From: Lysobacterales bacterium
GTDB taxonomy: Bacteria > Pseudomonadota > Gammaproteobacteria > Xanthomonadales > Rhodanobacteraceae
Direction of reading: 5' to 3'
Assembly (NCBI GenBank): GCA_017302215.1
Contig: JAFLDX010000011.1
Location: 1-32,933, forward strand
Length of the DNA stretch: 32,933 nucleotides
Of the stretch, positions 25,720-32,933 are shown one piece after another. The first letter of the stretch is position 1, and each line of letters opens with the position of its first letter. The translations under genes were made by a program, and so were the position numbers. Below the pieces are notes generated by a model that was not told the DNA's origin, searched no databases, and saw only the letters and a list, made by a program, of their open reading frames with translations.

Positions 25720-26894
25720 GCCTCGCCCTCCCAATTGGCTCCGCCGGTTTCCGCCGGTTCTCCGCCGGTTCTCGGATTGGCGGGAACCTGCGGACTGGCC
25801 GGCTCCGCCGCCGCCAGTTCATAGGGGGGTATGGGGGGATTGGCGCGCGGAAGAATTGGCGGCTGTTCGACGACCACGAGACGGGTCCGAACCTTGCTGT
25901 CGGCGTTCCGGTACTCCTCGGAACTGGCGAAACCCTCGCGCTGCAACCGGGCCAGCGCGCGCCAGAATCGATCCTTCCCGGCCTGCCCCCGGAGGTGCCC
26001 GGGCAGCGCCTCGGTCGTTTCCAGGACGCGGTGCGCGGTCGCCGGCCCGGTGCGCGCGGTCGGAACCTTCACTCCCTGCCAGATCGCCTCGCGCAGCGCC
26101 TCGAGGACGCCGTCGGCGTCAGCATCGGCGACGGCCTCCACCGGCGCGCCCGGGCCCGACGCCGGCATCAGGACGCCTTGCGTCGACCAGCGCAGCGCGA
26201 TCGGTTCGGCCGCGCGACCGACGTTCAGCTTCTCCTGCCGCATCTCGATCCGGCCGTCGGTCTCGATGAGAGCGAGGCGGCTGCGCGACGAGTTGTGCCA
26301 GGCGGTGCTGCCCGCGTAGCTGTTGCCGGCCGCGCCGTTGCGCGCGGCGCTCTTGTCGATGTGCGCGAGCAGGAGCACGCCGGCGTCGTTCTCGCGCGCC
26401 AGGCCGGCCAGCAACCGCACGAAGGCGCGGACCATGCGTCGGTCGTTCTCGTTGACGTCGGCGGCGTCGCTCGCGTTGTCGACGACGATCAGCCGAGCCC
26501 CGCGCGCTGCGTCGCGCAGTTCCTCGAAGCGCGTGGTCGCCATCATCCGGCGCACGCCCTGGGCGCTGTACTCGGCACCGAGCGACGATTCGCCGGCCGT
26601 GCCGTCGAGGATCCGCAGGTTCTTGGTGACGTCGTCAGCCTGCAGTCGGTATTCGGTGACGATCTTGCGCAGCCGGTAGAGCATCAGTTCCGCCGGGTCT
26701 TCCAGCGACACGAACGCCGCCGGTCCGCCGGCCACGTCGAACCCTGCCCACGGCGAACCGGCGGCGACGTGCGCGGCGATGGTCAAGGCGAGCAGGCTCT
26801 TGCCGCTGCCGCCGTGCGCGCCGAGCAGGGTCACGGTGCCGGACGGGACGAGTGTGTCGACGACGAACCGCGGGGGCGCGAGCTCCGCTCCCAT
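25716..26894 (-). CDS. RepA-like AAA/RecA-fold replication ATPase
   Basis: About 392 residues. LVPSGTVTLLGAHGGSGKSL is a clear Walker A motif (about residues 25-33), RLIVVDNASDAADVNENDRR fits the Walker B region, and VLLLAHIDKSAARNG follows, as in RepA-type hexameric helicases of plasmids and phages. The C-terminus is proline-rich with Q/P/A/N repeats before the stop. Starts: ATG 26894, or GTG 26915 in frame. Neither has a good ribosome-binding site, and the opposite strand becomes coding right there. Homologues often have a longer N-terminus, so this end may be truncated. Overlaps the TubC_N-like gene. Confidence 0.75.
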   Translation of the reverse strand: MGAELAPPRFVVDTLVPSGTVTLLGAHGGSGKSLLALTIAAHVAAGSPWAGFDVAGGPAAFVSLEDPAELMLYRLRKIVTEYRLQADDVTKNLRILDGTAGESSLGAEYSAQGVRRMMATTRFEELRDAARGARLIVVDNASDAADVNENDRRMVRAFVRLLAGLARENDAGVLLLAHIDKSAARNGAAGNSYAGSTAWHNSSRSRLALIETDGRIEMRQEKLNVGRAAEPIALRWSTQGVLMPASGPGAPVEAVADADADGVLEALREAIWQGVKVPTARTGPATAHRVLETTEALPGHLRGQAGKDRFWRALARLQREGFASSEEYRNADSKVRTRLVVVEQPPILPRANPPIPPYELAAAEPASPQVPANPRTGGEPAETGGANWEGEA

Positions 26895-26953
26895 GAATCC
26901 GCGCAGGTCGGCCACGGTGGCTGCGCAAGCGCGTCGCCGACCTGGATGCGGAG

Positions 26954-27250
26954 GTGGCGCGCCTGCAGGCGGAGATTGCGATTGAGCGCGAGTATGCCGA
27001 CCGGCGCGCCGGCGCGGCCGAGTTTCGCGCGATCGATGAAGCGGCTGCCGGCGTCGCGCGCTTGATGGGTGCGCTCGCCGACCGCCTCGAGGACGCGGCC
27101 GAAGCGAAGCGGGCTGGCGATTGGGAGCGATTCGCGGATGAACTGGTGGCCGTGGAGTACTACGGGCAAGACCTGGCCGAGTACCGGGAAGCGTGCGGCG
27201 CCGATGATGCGGCCGGCTCGGGCGAGGCGCGCGAAGTGCCCAGCCCATAG
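26954..27250 (+). CDS. Coiled-coil hypothetical protein
   Basis: A 98-residue charged, helical protein (VARLQAEIAIEREYADRRAG, then ALADRLEDAAEAKRAGDWER and ELVAVEYYGQDLAEYREACG). The same frame is open back to about 26900 (RWLRKRVADLDAEVARL), so the true N-terminus may lie upstream and be missing; GTG 26954 is the only start available. It runs opposite to the RepA-like gene with practically no gap between them, which is unlike a natural divergent pair. No family recognised. Probable phage or plasmid accessory protein, possibly 5'-truncated. Confidence 0.5.
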   Translation: MARLQAEIAIEREYADRRAGAAEFRAIDEAAAGVARLMGALADRLEDAAEAKRAGDWERFADELVAVEYYGQDLAEYREACGADDAAGSGEAREVPSP

Positions 27251-27426
27251 CGCGGGTCCTCCCGGCGATACGTCAGCACGGGGACACGGACCCCGCGATT
27301 TCTCCAGTCAAATCAATGCATTGGAGGGGGTTATGATAATAATTCGCCCTGGCCTGAAGTGCGGACGCGCTCGCGAGGCAGGGTAATCGAGCGGGTATGC
27401 CCGGCGAGCGAGCGATGCTCCATTGC

Positions 27427-27676
27427 TTGTCCCGGGTCCGGGCCGACCCGGGACAAACCCGGGACACGAAAACCCCTTGTTTTCTGCTGTTGTCCCGGGT
27501 GTCCCGGTTGTCCCGGGTAGATACATAGGTTCGCGTGCAAGCCCCCTGCCGACACCCTCTGTCTACGGCCCGCATTCCTTCACCCTGCCCGTTTTCGCCC
27601 GGGACAACCGGGACACCCTTTCAATTCAGAGGCTTGGCCGTCCCGGTTTTGTCCCGGGCCGGCCTGGACCCGGGAC
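27427..27676. repeat. Array of GTCCCGGG motifs in inverted pairs
   Basis: At least ten copies of GTCCCGG(G) or its complement lie within 250 bp. Plus-oriented: 27429-27436, 27492-27499, 27501-27507, 27510-27517, 27640-27646, 27651-27658. Minus-oriented: 27447-27454, 27458-27465, 27598-27605, 27608-27614, 27669-27676. They join into a double unit, CCCGGGACAACCGGGACAC (27598-27616), recurring as minus (27447-27467), plus (27499-27517), minus (27598-27616) and plus (27640-27658), giving two inverted pairs with half-sites about 50 and 42 bp apart. No gene is supported here. Iterons, a segregation site or regulatory operators are possible. Confidence 0.75.
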
Positions 27677-28044
27677 AGAGGTTGTGCGGCAAGGTGCGTG
27701 AAAGTCCGCGCGCGGCTGGCGCCTTCGCGCCCGGCTGTCGCCCGCGCGCGGACGCACGGCGTGCGCGTCGTCCGGCCGGAGTCGCGCTTACTCGCCCTGG
27801 CGTGCCGCCGCATCTGGCGCAACAGCGTGCCGGCGTCGGAAGCGAGCGGGAAAGTGAGTAGGATTGTGAGTACGATGCACGCGGCGCTCAGGGAATTGCA
27901 TTATCGATCCGCATGTTACGCGGCGTTTTAGGTAGAGTCCCCGACCATCTTCCTGCACATGCTCGTATCGCGCGGCGAAATCGCGCGCGCCGTCCGTCCG
28001 CGCGCGTCACGCGGCTCGGTGCCGCCTGCCGCATGGCGATCCGA
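27677..28044. other. Non-coding stretch near the island's right edge
   Basis: No credible gene. Frames are open by GC bias only and lack ribosome-binding sites. It contains a short palindrome CCGCATGTTACGCGG (27909-27923) and, at 27937-27951, GTCCCCGACCATCTT. The latter resembles the tRNA-Phe 3' end (GTCCCCGGCCACCATCTT) with three bases missing and could be a degenerate right attachment site. Confidence 0.3.
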
Positions 28045-28737
28045 CTATGGGGTTCGCGGCGCTGCGCCCTGCGCCGACTCGCCGCGCTTCCACATCTCGT
28101 CCTGCCACTGCCAGTAGAGCTCGGGCACCCAGTACTTGTCGGCGAAAAGCACGGCCGCCTGGGTGACGTCGCCAAGGCTGGCGGCATCCATGACGGGATG
28201 TGTTCCCCGGGCATCGATCGACCCCGGTATGCGCACCGAGCCGACATGACCGAGGCGGCTGCCGGTGACCTTCCTGCGCTCGCGCTGCAGCTCCGTATTC
28301 ATGCGCGGCTTGGCCACGGCGTCGCCGAATTCCGCGTACACCTTGTCGCCGACGGCGACCGCGCGCTCGCGCTCGGACGGCGTCAGCGCGGCCCAGTATT
28401 TCTCGCGCGCGACGACGAGATCGCGGTAGCCACGCTCACCCGCCAGATCCATCCAGGCGTAGGCCAATGGCCGGTCCTGGCTGACGCCGCTGCCGTTCCA
28501 CAGCATCTCGGCCACCATCGCCTGCGATGCCTTGTCGGCGTAACCCGCCGATTTGCGGAAATGGCCATAGGCCTCGCGGGCGTCGCCGGCCTTCAGTGCC
28601 TCCTGGCCGAGCTGGCGCCAGTACATGTCGGGGTGGGCGGCGACGAAGACCGGGTGGTTCATCACCTCATCGTCATCAGCCGAGGCGAGCGCGGGCGCGA
28701 GCAGCAGAGCGAGGACCAGCCAGTGTCGTGAAAGCAT
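28045..28737 (-). CDS. Exported Sel1-like repeat protein
   Basis: A 230-residue protein with a signal peptide (MLSRHWLVLALLLAPALASA, cleavage before DDDE). A helical region follows with Sel1/TPR-like spacing (WRQLGQEALKAGDAREAYGH, then AMVAEMLWNGSGVSQDRPLA). ATG 28737 was chosen because GGAGG lies eight bases upstream; a longer frame before it is not natural. The C-terminal part after about residue 150 is unrecognised, with a PELYWQWQDEMWKRG ending. It is the first chromosomal-type gene right of the island. Probable periplasmic scaffold or interaction protein; function unknown. Confidence 0.75.
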   Translation of the reverse strand: MLSRHWLVLALLLAPALASADDDEVMNHPVFVAAHPDMYWRQLGQEALKAGDAREAYGHFRKSAGYADKASQAMVAEMLWNGSGVSQDRPLAYAWMDLAGERGYRDLVVAREKYWAALTPSERERAVAVGDKVYAEFGDAVAKPRMNTELQRERRKVTGSRLGHVGSVRIPGSIDARGTHPVMDAASLGDVTQAAVLFADKYWVPELYWQWQDEMWKRGESAQGAAPRTP

Positions 28738-28918
28738 GTCGATTCCTCCGACGAAGGGCGGGCGTGTACCCGCCACGATTCGTCGAAGTCTACTCCTGTG
28801 GCGCCGGCGCGCCTCAACAACGAATCGGGCTCGGATGCCGGTTGGCTCGCACATCGTGAAACCGTCCGCCGCGCGTGCCGCGTGCGCGCCGGACAGTTCG
28901 AAACGCGCACCCGATCGG

Positions 28919-29335
28919 TCAGTGCGGCTGAGCAACACCTTCCAGCAGCGAATCGGTTGCACCGGCGTTCTCGGCGCTGGCGATGTTGGCCAGCGAGACG
29001 AAGCCGACCAGGCGCTTGTCCGCGTCGACGACCGGCAGGCGGCGCACGCCGAGCTCGCCCATGTTGCGCGCCACGGCTTCGACCGTGTCGGTCTGGTAGC
29101 AGTACTTGACGCCGGCCGACATGAGCTCGCGGATCGGCGTCGACGAACCGTGACCGGCCGCGATGCCGCGCACGACGATGTCGCGGTCGGTGAGCATGCC
29201 GACCAGCTTGCCGCCCTCGTGTACCGGCACGCTGCCGATGTCCTCGCGCAGCATCAGCCGCGCCGCCGATTCGACCGTGTCGTCGCTGCCGAGGACATGG
29301 ACGTGCACGCTCATCACTTCACTGACGACCTTCAT
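28919..29335 (-). CDS. Two-CBS-domain protein
   Basis: A 138-residue cytosolic protein made of a tandem pair of CBS domains. The first covers about 8-60 (MLREDIGSVPVHEGGKLVGM, LTDRDIVVRGIA) and the second about 70-125 (MGELGVRRLPVVDADKRLVG). Such stand-alone pairs bind adenine nucleotides or similar ligands and are often stress or stationary-phase proteins. ATG 29335 has GGAGA upstream. The 29336-29553 gap to the next gene shows no feature beyond a GCGCATGCGATGCGC-type repeat. Partner is unknown. Confidence 0.88.
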   Translation of the reverse strand: MKVVSEVMSVHVHVLGSDDTVESAARLMLREDIGSVPVHEGGKLVGMLTDRDIVVRGIAAGHGSSTPIRELMSAGVKYCYQTDTVEAVARNMGELGVRRLPVVDADKRLVGFVSLANIASAENAGATDSLLEGVAQPH

Positions 29336-29553
29336 CGTTGCTCTCCATCAGCGCGATGTCCGAGCCCGCCGACGCCGTGCCGGCGGATGCATCGCGTGCG
29401 CCGAGACTGCTCCGGCCGGGCTGAACCCGTGGCGAAGTGCGATGCGTGCGCATGCGATGCGCATGGCCGGCGTTCAGCGCGGCGCGAGAACAGGCTCCCG
29501 ATCGTCGGCGTCCAACTGCAGTGCAAACGCCGGAGCCCGCCTGGAGTGACGAT

Positions 29554-30762
29554 TCAACCGATGCGATCGAACGAGAGCAGCCGCCGCAGCGGATGCCGTC
29601 GCCGCTCGATCGTCGCGCGCAGCAGGCCGGCGCCGATGACGCTGTAGACGATGCCGTTGCCGCCGTAGGCCATGGCGAACAGGATGCGCCGATCGAGCGC
29701 CGGATGCGGCCCGAAGAACGGCAGGCCGTCGGCAGTCTCGGCGAAGGTGCCGGCCCAGGCGAAGCCGGGCTCGAGTTCGAGATCCGGCAGCCAGCGCGCA
29801 AGGCGACGCAGAAGGGTGGCGGCCTTGCCCGGCACGCGCGCATCACGACGCAGCGGGATGTCGATGCGGTCGTCCTCGCCACCGATGACGAGGCGGTGGT
29901 CACGCGTCGCACGCACGTAGAGGTATGGCCGCGCACTCTCCCAGATCATCGTCCGCGCGAGCCAGGCCGGCATCGACCGCAACGGTTCGGTGACGAGCGC
30001 GTAGCTGCTGCGATTGGCGGCCACGCGCTGCGGTATCCAGGCCTGCGACTCGTAGCCGCAGGCGACGATGACGTGCCGGCAACGCAGCCGATGGCCGCGG
30101 TCCGTGCGCAGGTCGAGGCCGCGCGCGTGCGGCTCATGATCCACGACCGTGGTGCGGTCGTGCACGCGCACGCCGCTGCGTGCCAGCGCTGCGAGCTGGC
30201 TGCGCGTGAACGCATACGGATCGACCGATGCACCGACCGCGCTGAGCAGGCCGAGCGGCGCGTCGATGCCGAAGCGCGCGTCGACCGCGTCGGCCTCGAG
30301 CGTCTCGACTTCGATGCCGTGCCGACGGCGCAGCTCCGCTTCGCGCCGCAGGCGCCCGGCATGCCAGCGCCGGCTCGCCAGATAGAGGCTCTGCGCGCGC
30401 GTGATGCCGCAGCGCGGGACCGAGCCGGCGATCGATGCGAACTCGTCGACCGCCGCGACGCAGGCGCGATACATGCGAACCGCGTCCGCCTCACCCAACC
30501 GCCGGCTGAGCTCGGCCAGCTCGGTGTCGATCTCGTACTGGATCAGGGCCGTGCTGGCCGCCGTACTGCCCCAGCCGGCATCGCGGCGATCGAGCACGAC
30601 CACGTCCATGCCGGCGCCCGCAAGCTCGCGCGCGACGAGGCTGCCGGTGATGCCGGCGCCGATCACGGCGACATCGCACGTGCCGTCGGCGGCCAGCGGA
30701 GCGAACTGCGAAGGCAGTCCGTTGCGCACGATCCACCACGGATAACCGCTCTTGAGGTCCAT
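29554..30762 (-). CDS. FAD-dependent oxidoreductase (DAO family)
   Basis: A 402-residue flavoprotein. The FAD-binding Rossmann motif DVAVIGAGITGSLVARELAG starts about residue 29, followed by VLDRRDAGWGSTAASTALIQ. The later GTFAETADGLPFFGPHPALD and MAYGGNGIVYSVIGAGLL match the C-terminal FAD contacts of the glycine/D-amino acid oxidase (DadA/PuuB-like) family. The substrate, probably an amine or amino acid, cannot be told. ATG 30762 has GGGAG upstream; an earlier in-frame ATG is not supported. It stands alone, divergent from a small hypothetical gene. Confidence 0.87.
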   Translation of the reverse strand: MDLKSGYPWWIVRNGLPSQFAPLAADGTCDVAVIGAGITGSLVARELAGAGMDVVVLDRRDAGWGSTAASTALIQYEIDTELAELSRRLGEADAVRMYRACVAAVDEFASIAGSVPRCGITRAQSLYLASRRWHAGRLRREAELRRRHGIEVETLEADAVDARFGIDAPLGLLSAVGASVDPYAFTRSQLAALARSGVRVHDRTTVVDHEPHARGLDLRTDRGHRLRCRHVIVACGYESQAWIPQRVAANRSSYALVTEPLRSMPAWLARTMIWESARPYLYVRATRDHRLVIGGEDDRIDIPLRRDARVPGKAATLLRRLARWLPDLELEPGFAWAGTFAETADGLPFFGPHPALDRRILFAMAYGGNGIVYSVIGAGLLRATIERRRHPLRRLLSFDRIG

Positions 30763-30920
30763 CGCAACTCCCGCGCAGGTGCGCCATTGGCGCGCAGCGC
30801 AGGCAACGGAACATGAACGATCGTGACCGGACGGGCCGCGCCTGGCGGACGTACGCATTTCGTTCATGCAAACGTGATATGACTCACCGCACACGTTCCA
30901 GCGAAGAAACGGAGCCAGCC

Positions 30921-31178
30921 ATGGGCCTGACCATCCTGTTCGGAGACCGCGCACGCAACTCGACCACGCACGAGATTGCCCAGCGTGCGAGGGCGGTCGT
31001 CGACAGCGTGCTGGCCCGCCACCGCCTCCCTGCGCCCGAACCGCAACAGCCGGTCTGGCACAGCGTGGCGATGCTCATCGAACTCGAACAGCGTGACGAC
31101 TACGCCGGCCTGCTCGATGCGATCCGCAGCGAGTGCGCACAGCGCCGCGTCGACGTAATGGGAGTACGCCTCGCCTGA
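30921..31178 (+). CDS. Small hypothetical protein
   Basis: An 85-residue charged, probably helical cytosolic protein (MGLTILFGDRARNSTTHEIA, then RARAVVDSVLARHRLPAPEP and LIELEQRDDYAGLLDAIRSE). ATG 30921 was chosen because GGAG lies eight bases before it; a frame extending to 30813 has no site. TATGAC at 30880-30885 could be its -10. No family is recognised. Convergent with the phosphoesterase gene, 27 bp apart. Confidence 0.6.
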   Translation: MGLTILFGDRARNSTTHEIAQRARAVVDSVLARHRLPAPEPQQPVWHSVAMLIELEQRDDYAGLLDAIRSECAQRRVDVMGVRLA

Positions 31179-31205
31179 GTGTCGGCGAACGCGCAGGCGC
31201 ATGGG

Positions 31206-32021
31206 TCAGGCGGCGATGCGCTCGCGCAGGCCGATCGCCTCGGCTCCGGTGACGACCGCAGCCGAGATCGGGGTCGCCTCCCCCGATTCATCCTTCCATT
31301 CGACGAGTTCGAGTCGTCCGTCGTGGTGCTCGACGATCGCCGTGCACGAGTCGACCCAGTCGCCGCAGTTGACGTAGGCGACGCCGTCGACCTCGCGCAG
31401 CGCGGCGACGTGGATGTGTCCGCAGATGACCCCGTCTAGGCCGCGGTCGCGCACCGCGCGCGCGACCGAGCGCTCGAAGTCGTCGATGAAGTCGACCGCG
31501 GTCCTGATCCTTCGCTTGGCATAGCCGGCGAGCGACCAGTAGCCGCTGATGCCGAGCCGGCGGCGCAACCACGACAAGCCGATGTTCATGCGCACGAGCA
31601 GGTCGTAGCCCTTGTCGCCGAGTACCGCGAGCCAGCGATGGTGGCGCGTGACCTGGTCGAACTCGTCACCGTGCAGGACGAGATAGCGCCGACCGTCCGC
31701 CGTTTCGTGCACGCACTCCCGCTCGAGACGGATGTCACCGAGCGTGATGCCGACGTGTTCGCGCAGGGCTTCGTCGTGGTTGCCCGGAATGAAGGTCACC
31801 TGACCGCCGTGGCGCGCCCGACGCAGGATCTTCTGCACGACCGTGTTCTGTGCCGGCGTCCAGCGCACCTCGCGCTTCATCGCCCAGAAGTCGACAATGT
31901 CGCCGACCAGATAGAGGTGATCCGAAGGATAGGCGCGCAGGAACCCGAGCAGGCGCTCGGCCTGGCAGGCACGCGTGCCGAGATGCACGTCCGAGATGAA
32001 CACGCTGCGCACGCGGTTCAT
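31206..32021 (-). CDS. Metallophosphoesterase, PlcP/LpxH-like
   Basis: A 271-residue calcineurin-like phosphoesterase. Metal-binding motifs: FISDVHLGT (Asp11, His13), LVGDIVDFW (Asp41), FIPGNHDEALREH (Asn81, His82), VLHGDEFDQV and ICGHIHVAAL. The family includes LpxH (UDP-diacylglucosamine diphosphatase) and PlcP, the phospholipase C of Sinorhizobium that frees diacylglycerol from phospholipids. Segments such as VNCGDWVDSCTAIVEHHDGR agree better with PlcP as I recall it. The four-base overlap with a BtaB-like methyltransferase gene supports a lipid-remodelling role. Annotation pipelines often name this group UDP-2,3-diacylglucosamine diphosphatase. Confidence 0.8.
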   Translation of the reverse strand: MNRVRSVFISDVHLGTRACQAERLLGFLRAYPSDHLYLVGDIVDFWAMKREVRWTPAQNTVVQKILRRARHGGQVTFIPGNHDEALREHVGITLGDIRLERECVHETADGRRYLVLHGDEFDQVTRHHRWLAVLGDKGYDLLVRMNIGLSWLRRRLGISGYWSLAGYAKRRIRTAVDFIDDFERSVARAVRDRGLDGVICGHIHVAALREVDGVAYVNCGDWVDSCTAIVEHHDGRLELVEWKDESGEATPISAAVVTGAEAIGLRERIAA

Positions 32022-32749
32022 GGCCGGTACCCGAGGAAGCGGTAGTACGGCACGTGCAACAGCGGCAGGTAGGGCACGGTCGCGCGGGCCTCGACCAGAT
32101 CGTGCCGCGGGAACGCTTCGCACAGGGCATCGAGGCGCTGCGCGTCGAGCACCACGCCATCATGTCCGAACCAGCGCGGCCAGAAGGCTCGCGTGAACCA
32201 GCCATGGTGCTCGCGACCGGCCACCGGCGCGGCGGCGGAAACGTGGAAGTCGACCGCGGCGAGCATCCCACCCGGCTTCAGCATCGCCCGCGCATTGGCG
32301 ATCGCCGCTTGCCAGTCCGGAATCATCGTCAACGCGTAGGAAAGGATCACGACGTCGACCGGCGCATCGGGCTGCCAGCGTGTCGCATCGGCCTCGATCG
32401 CGCGCAGTTGCGGATAGCGGACGCCACGCGCACGTGCGCGTTCGAGCAGGGGCTCGCACAGGTCGACGACTTCATACGAGGCAATCCGCTGCGCACGGGC
32501 GCCGAAGAACTCGATGTTGCGGCCGGTGCCGCCGCCGAGATCGACGACGCGAGCAGCGCTGCCCAGCGGGATGCCCTGGACGAGCGCGCTGCGGCCGTGC
32601 AGCAGGCGCTCGCGGAATCGGTCGTAGTCGACTGCCTGCGGCGCGTAGAACGCAGCGAGGCGTTGCGCGTGCGCAGGGCCCGGCGGCATGCCGCGCAGCA
32701 CGGCGCGCAGCACGCCGATGTCCGCCTGCAGCGCGTCAAGCCGGCGCAT
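32018..32749 (-). CDS. SAM methyltransferase, BtaB-like (betaine lipid)
   Basis: A 243-residue class I methyltransferase. The start region LAAFYAPQAVDYDRFRERLL leads to the SAM motif VVDLGGGTGRNIEFFG (about 68-83), VVDLCEPLLERARARG and VVILSYALTMIPDWQAAI. The FY..QA..YD..R..LL.GR pattern followed by DLGGGTGxNIE and SYxLTMIP matches the BtaB (or BTA1 methyltransferase) family, which trimethylates the homoserine head group of DGTS betaine lipids. A BtaA partner (aminocarboxypropyl transferase) is not seen; it could lie outside the window. The gene overlaps the phosphoesterase by four bases and the upstream fragment by 14. Confidence 0.72.
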   Translation of the reverse strand: MRRLDALQADIGVLRAVLRGMPPGPAHAQRLAAFYAPQAVDYDRFRERLLHGRSALVQGIPLGSAARVVDLGGGTGRNIEFFGARAQRIASYEVVDLCEPLLERARARGVRYPQLRAIEADATRWQPDAPVDVVILSYALTMIPDWQAAIANARAMLKPGGMLAAVDFHVSAAAPVAGREHHGWFTRAFWPRWFGHDGVVLDAQRLDALCEAFPRHDLVEARATVPYLPLLHVPYYRFLGYRP

Positions 32750-32933
32750 CGGCGATCACGAAGCCGGCGTAGGTATGCACCCGATCGCGCACCTGCAGCG
32801 CGTCAGCCAGTTCATCGCGGAAGCGAAACGCGGCCAGCACCACGCCATCACGCGTCAGCACCGCGTCGCCCGCCGTGCCAGCCTCAGGACGACCCAGACG
32901 CCATTCATGGCCGCTCTCGTCCTGAAAGCCCAA
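32736..32933 (-). CDS. C-terminal fragment of an unassigned protein (5' end outside window)
   Basis: The last 66 codons of a gene open to the window's right edge. GHEWRLGRPEAG and LTRDGVVLAAFRFRDEL recall the loop before the P-domain of heavy-metal P-type ATPases. The protein then ends after ADALQVRDRVHTYAGFVIAD, whereas a P-type ATPase should continue for over 200 residues. It may be a truncated ATPase, or an unrelated protein. It overlaps the methyltransferase start by 14 bases, so coexpression is likely. No reliable call is possible. Confidence 0.4.
   Translation of the reverse strand: MGFQDESGHEWRLGRPEAGTAGDAVLTRDGVVLAAFRFRDELADALQVRDRVHTYAGFVIADAPA

Larger units (their letters stand above)
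21169..27950. mobile_element. Mosaic accessory island downstream of tRNA-Phe
   Basis: From the CCA end of tRNA-Phe to about 27.95 kb the DNA is visibly richer in A/T in parts, has foreign codon use, and holds no housekeeping gene. Contents in order: RES toxin and antitoxin, phage remnants, two two-TM proteins, TubC_N-like and RepA-like genes, a coiled-coil ORF and a motif array. No integrase or transposase is recognisable, so it looks like a decayed or internally deleted integrated element. The left edge is well placed; the right edge is uncertain. Confidence 0.55.

Noticed and set aside
23477-25822. 781-codon minus-strand frame
   Set aside because: Antisense to the two membrane-protein genes, which have good ribosome-binding sites and sensible membrane helices.
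27427-27676. CRISPR array
   Set aside because: Motifs are short, in both orientations and irregularly spaced; there are no uniform repeats or spacers and no cas genes.
27698-27931. 77-codon plus-strand frame near the island's right edge
   Set aside because: GTG start without a ribosome-binding site and low-complexity arginine-rich product.

Overview
The window is chromosomal DNA of a high-GC gammaproteobacterium, most likely of the order Lysobacterales (Xanthomonadales). This rests on the three-part transhydrogenase (pntAA/pntAB/pntB), rsmD divergent from ftsY, coaD followed by an Alvin-type ferredoxin, a DUF6491-type exported protein, a FimX-like degenerate GGDEF/EAL protein, and the GC-rich, densely packed coding style. 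It is an inference from gene content; no rRNA is present.

Layout. 1-5 kb: the 3' end of a FimX-like gene, sufT, a MocR/PdxR-type regulator divergent from a flavin-binding oxidase-like gene, a small membrane protein, and a tandem repeat with two covarying hairpins. 5-8 kb: the proton-translocating transhydrogenase operon. 8-11.7 kb: nitroreductase, a 5'-3' exonuclease, an exported beta-propeller protein and a NUDIX hydrolase. 11.7-18 kb: a long leftward gene run (rsmD, coaD, lipoprotein, ferredoxin, gamma-glutamyltransferase, metallo-beta-lactamase-fold enzyme, DUF4920, TMEM43-like, MAPEG). 18-21 kb: ftsY, mutY and yggX overlap as a rightward set, followed by a DUF6491-like gene and tRNA-Phe.

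Directly after tRNA-Phe the texture changes to more A/T and foreign codon use, and stays mosaic to about 27.9 kb. This accessory island has no integrase in view. It carries a RES-type toxin with an MbcA/ParS-like antitoxin, broken phage genes including a tape-measure fragment, two adjacent two-TM membrane proteins (the first resembling putative AbiC-type phage abortive-infection proteins), a RepA-like AAA ATPase with a TubC_N-like partner, a coiled-coil ORF, and a striking array of GTCCCGGG-type motifs in inverted pairs that may be an origin or segregation site.

From 28 kb the chromosome resumes: an exported Sel1-like protein, a two-CBS protein, a FAD-dependent oxidoreductase and a small hypothetical. 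It ends with an overlapping pair resembling the PlcP phospholipase C and the BtaB betaine-lipid methyltransferase, which may be a membrane-lipid remodelling unit.

All functional calls were made by eye from protein motifs and gene order; no database search was run.
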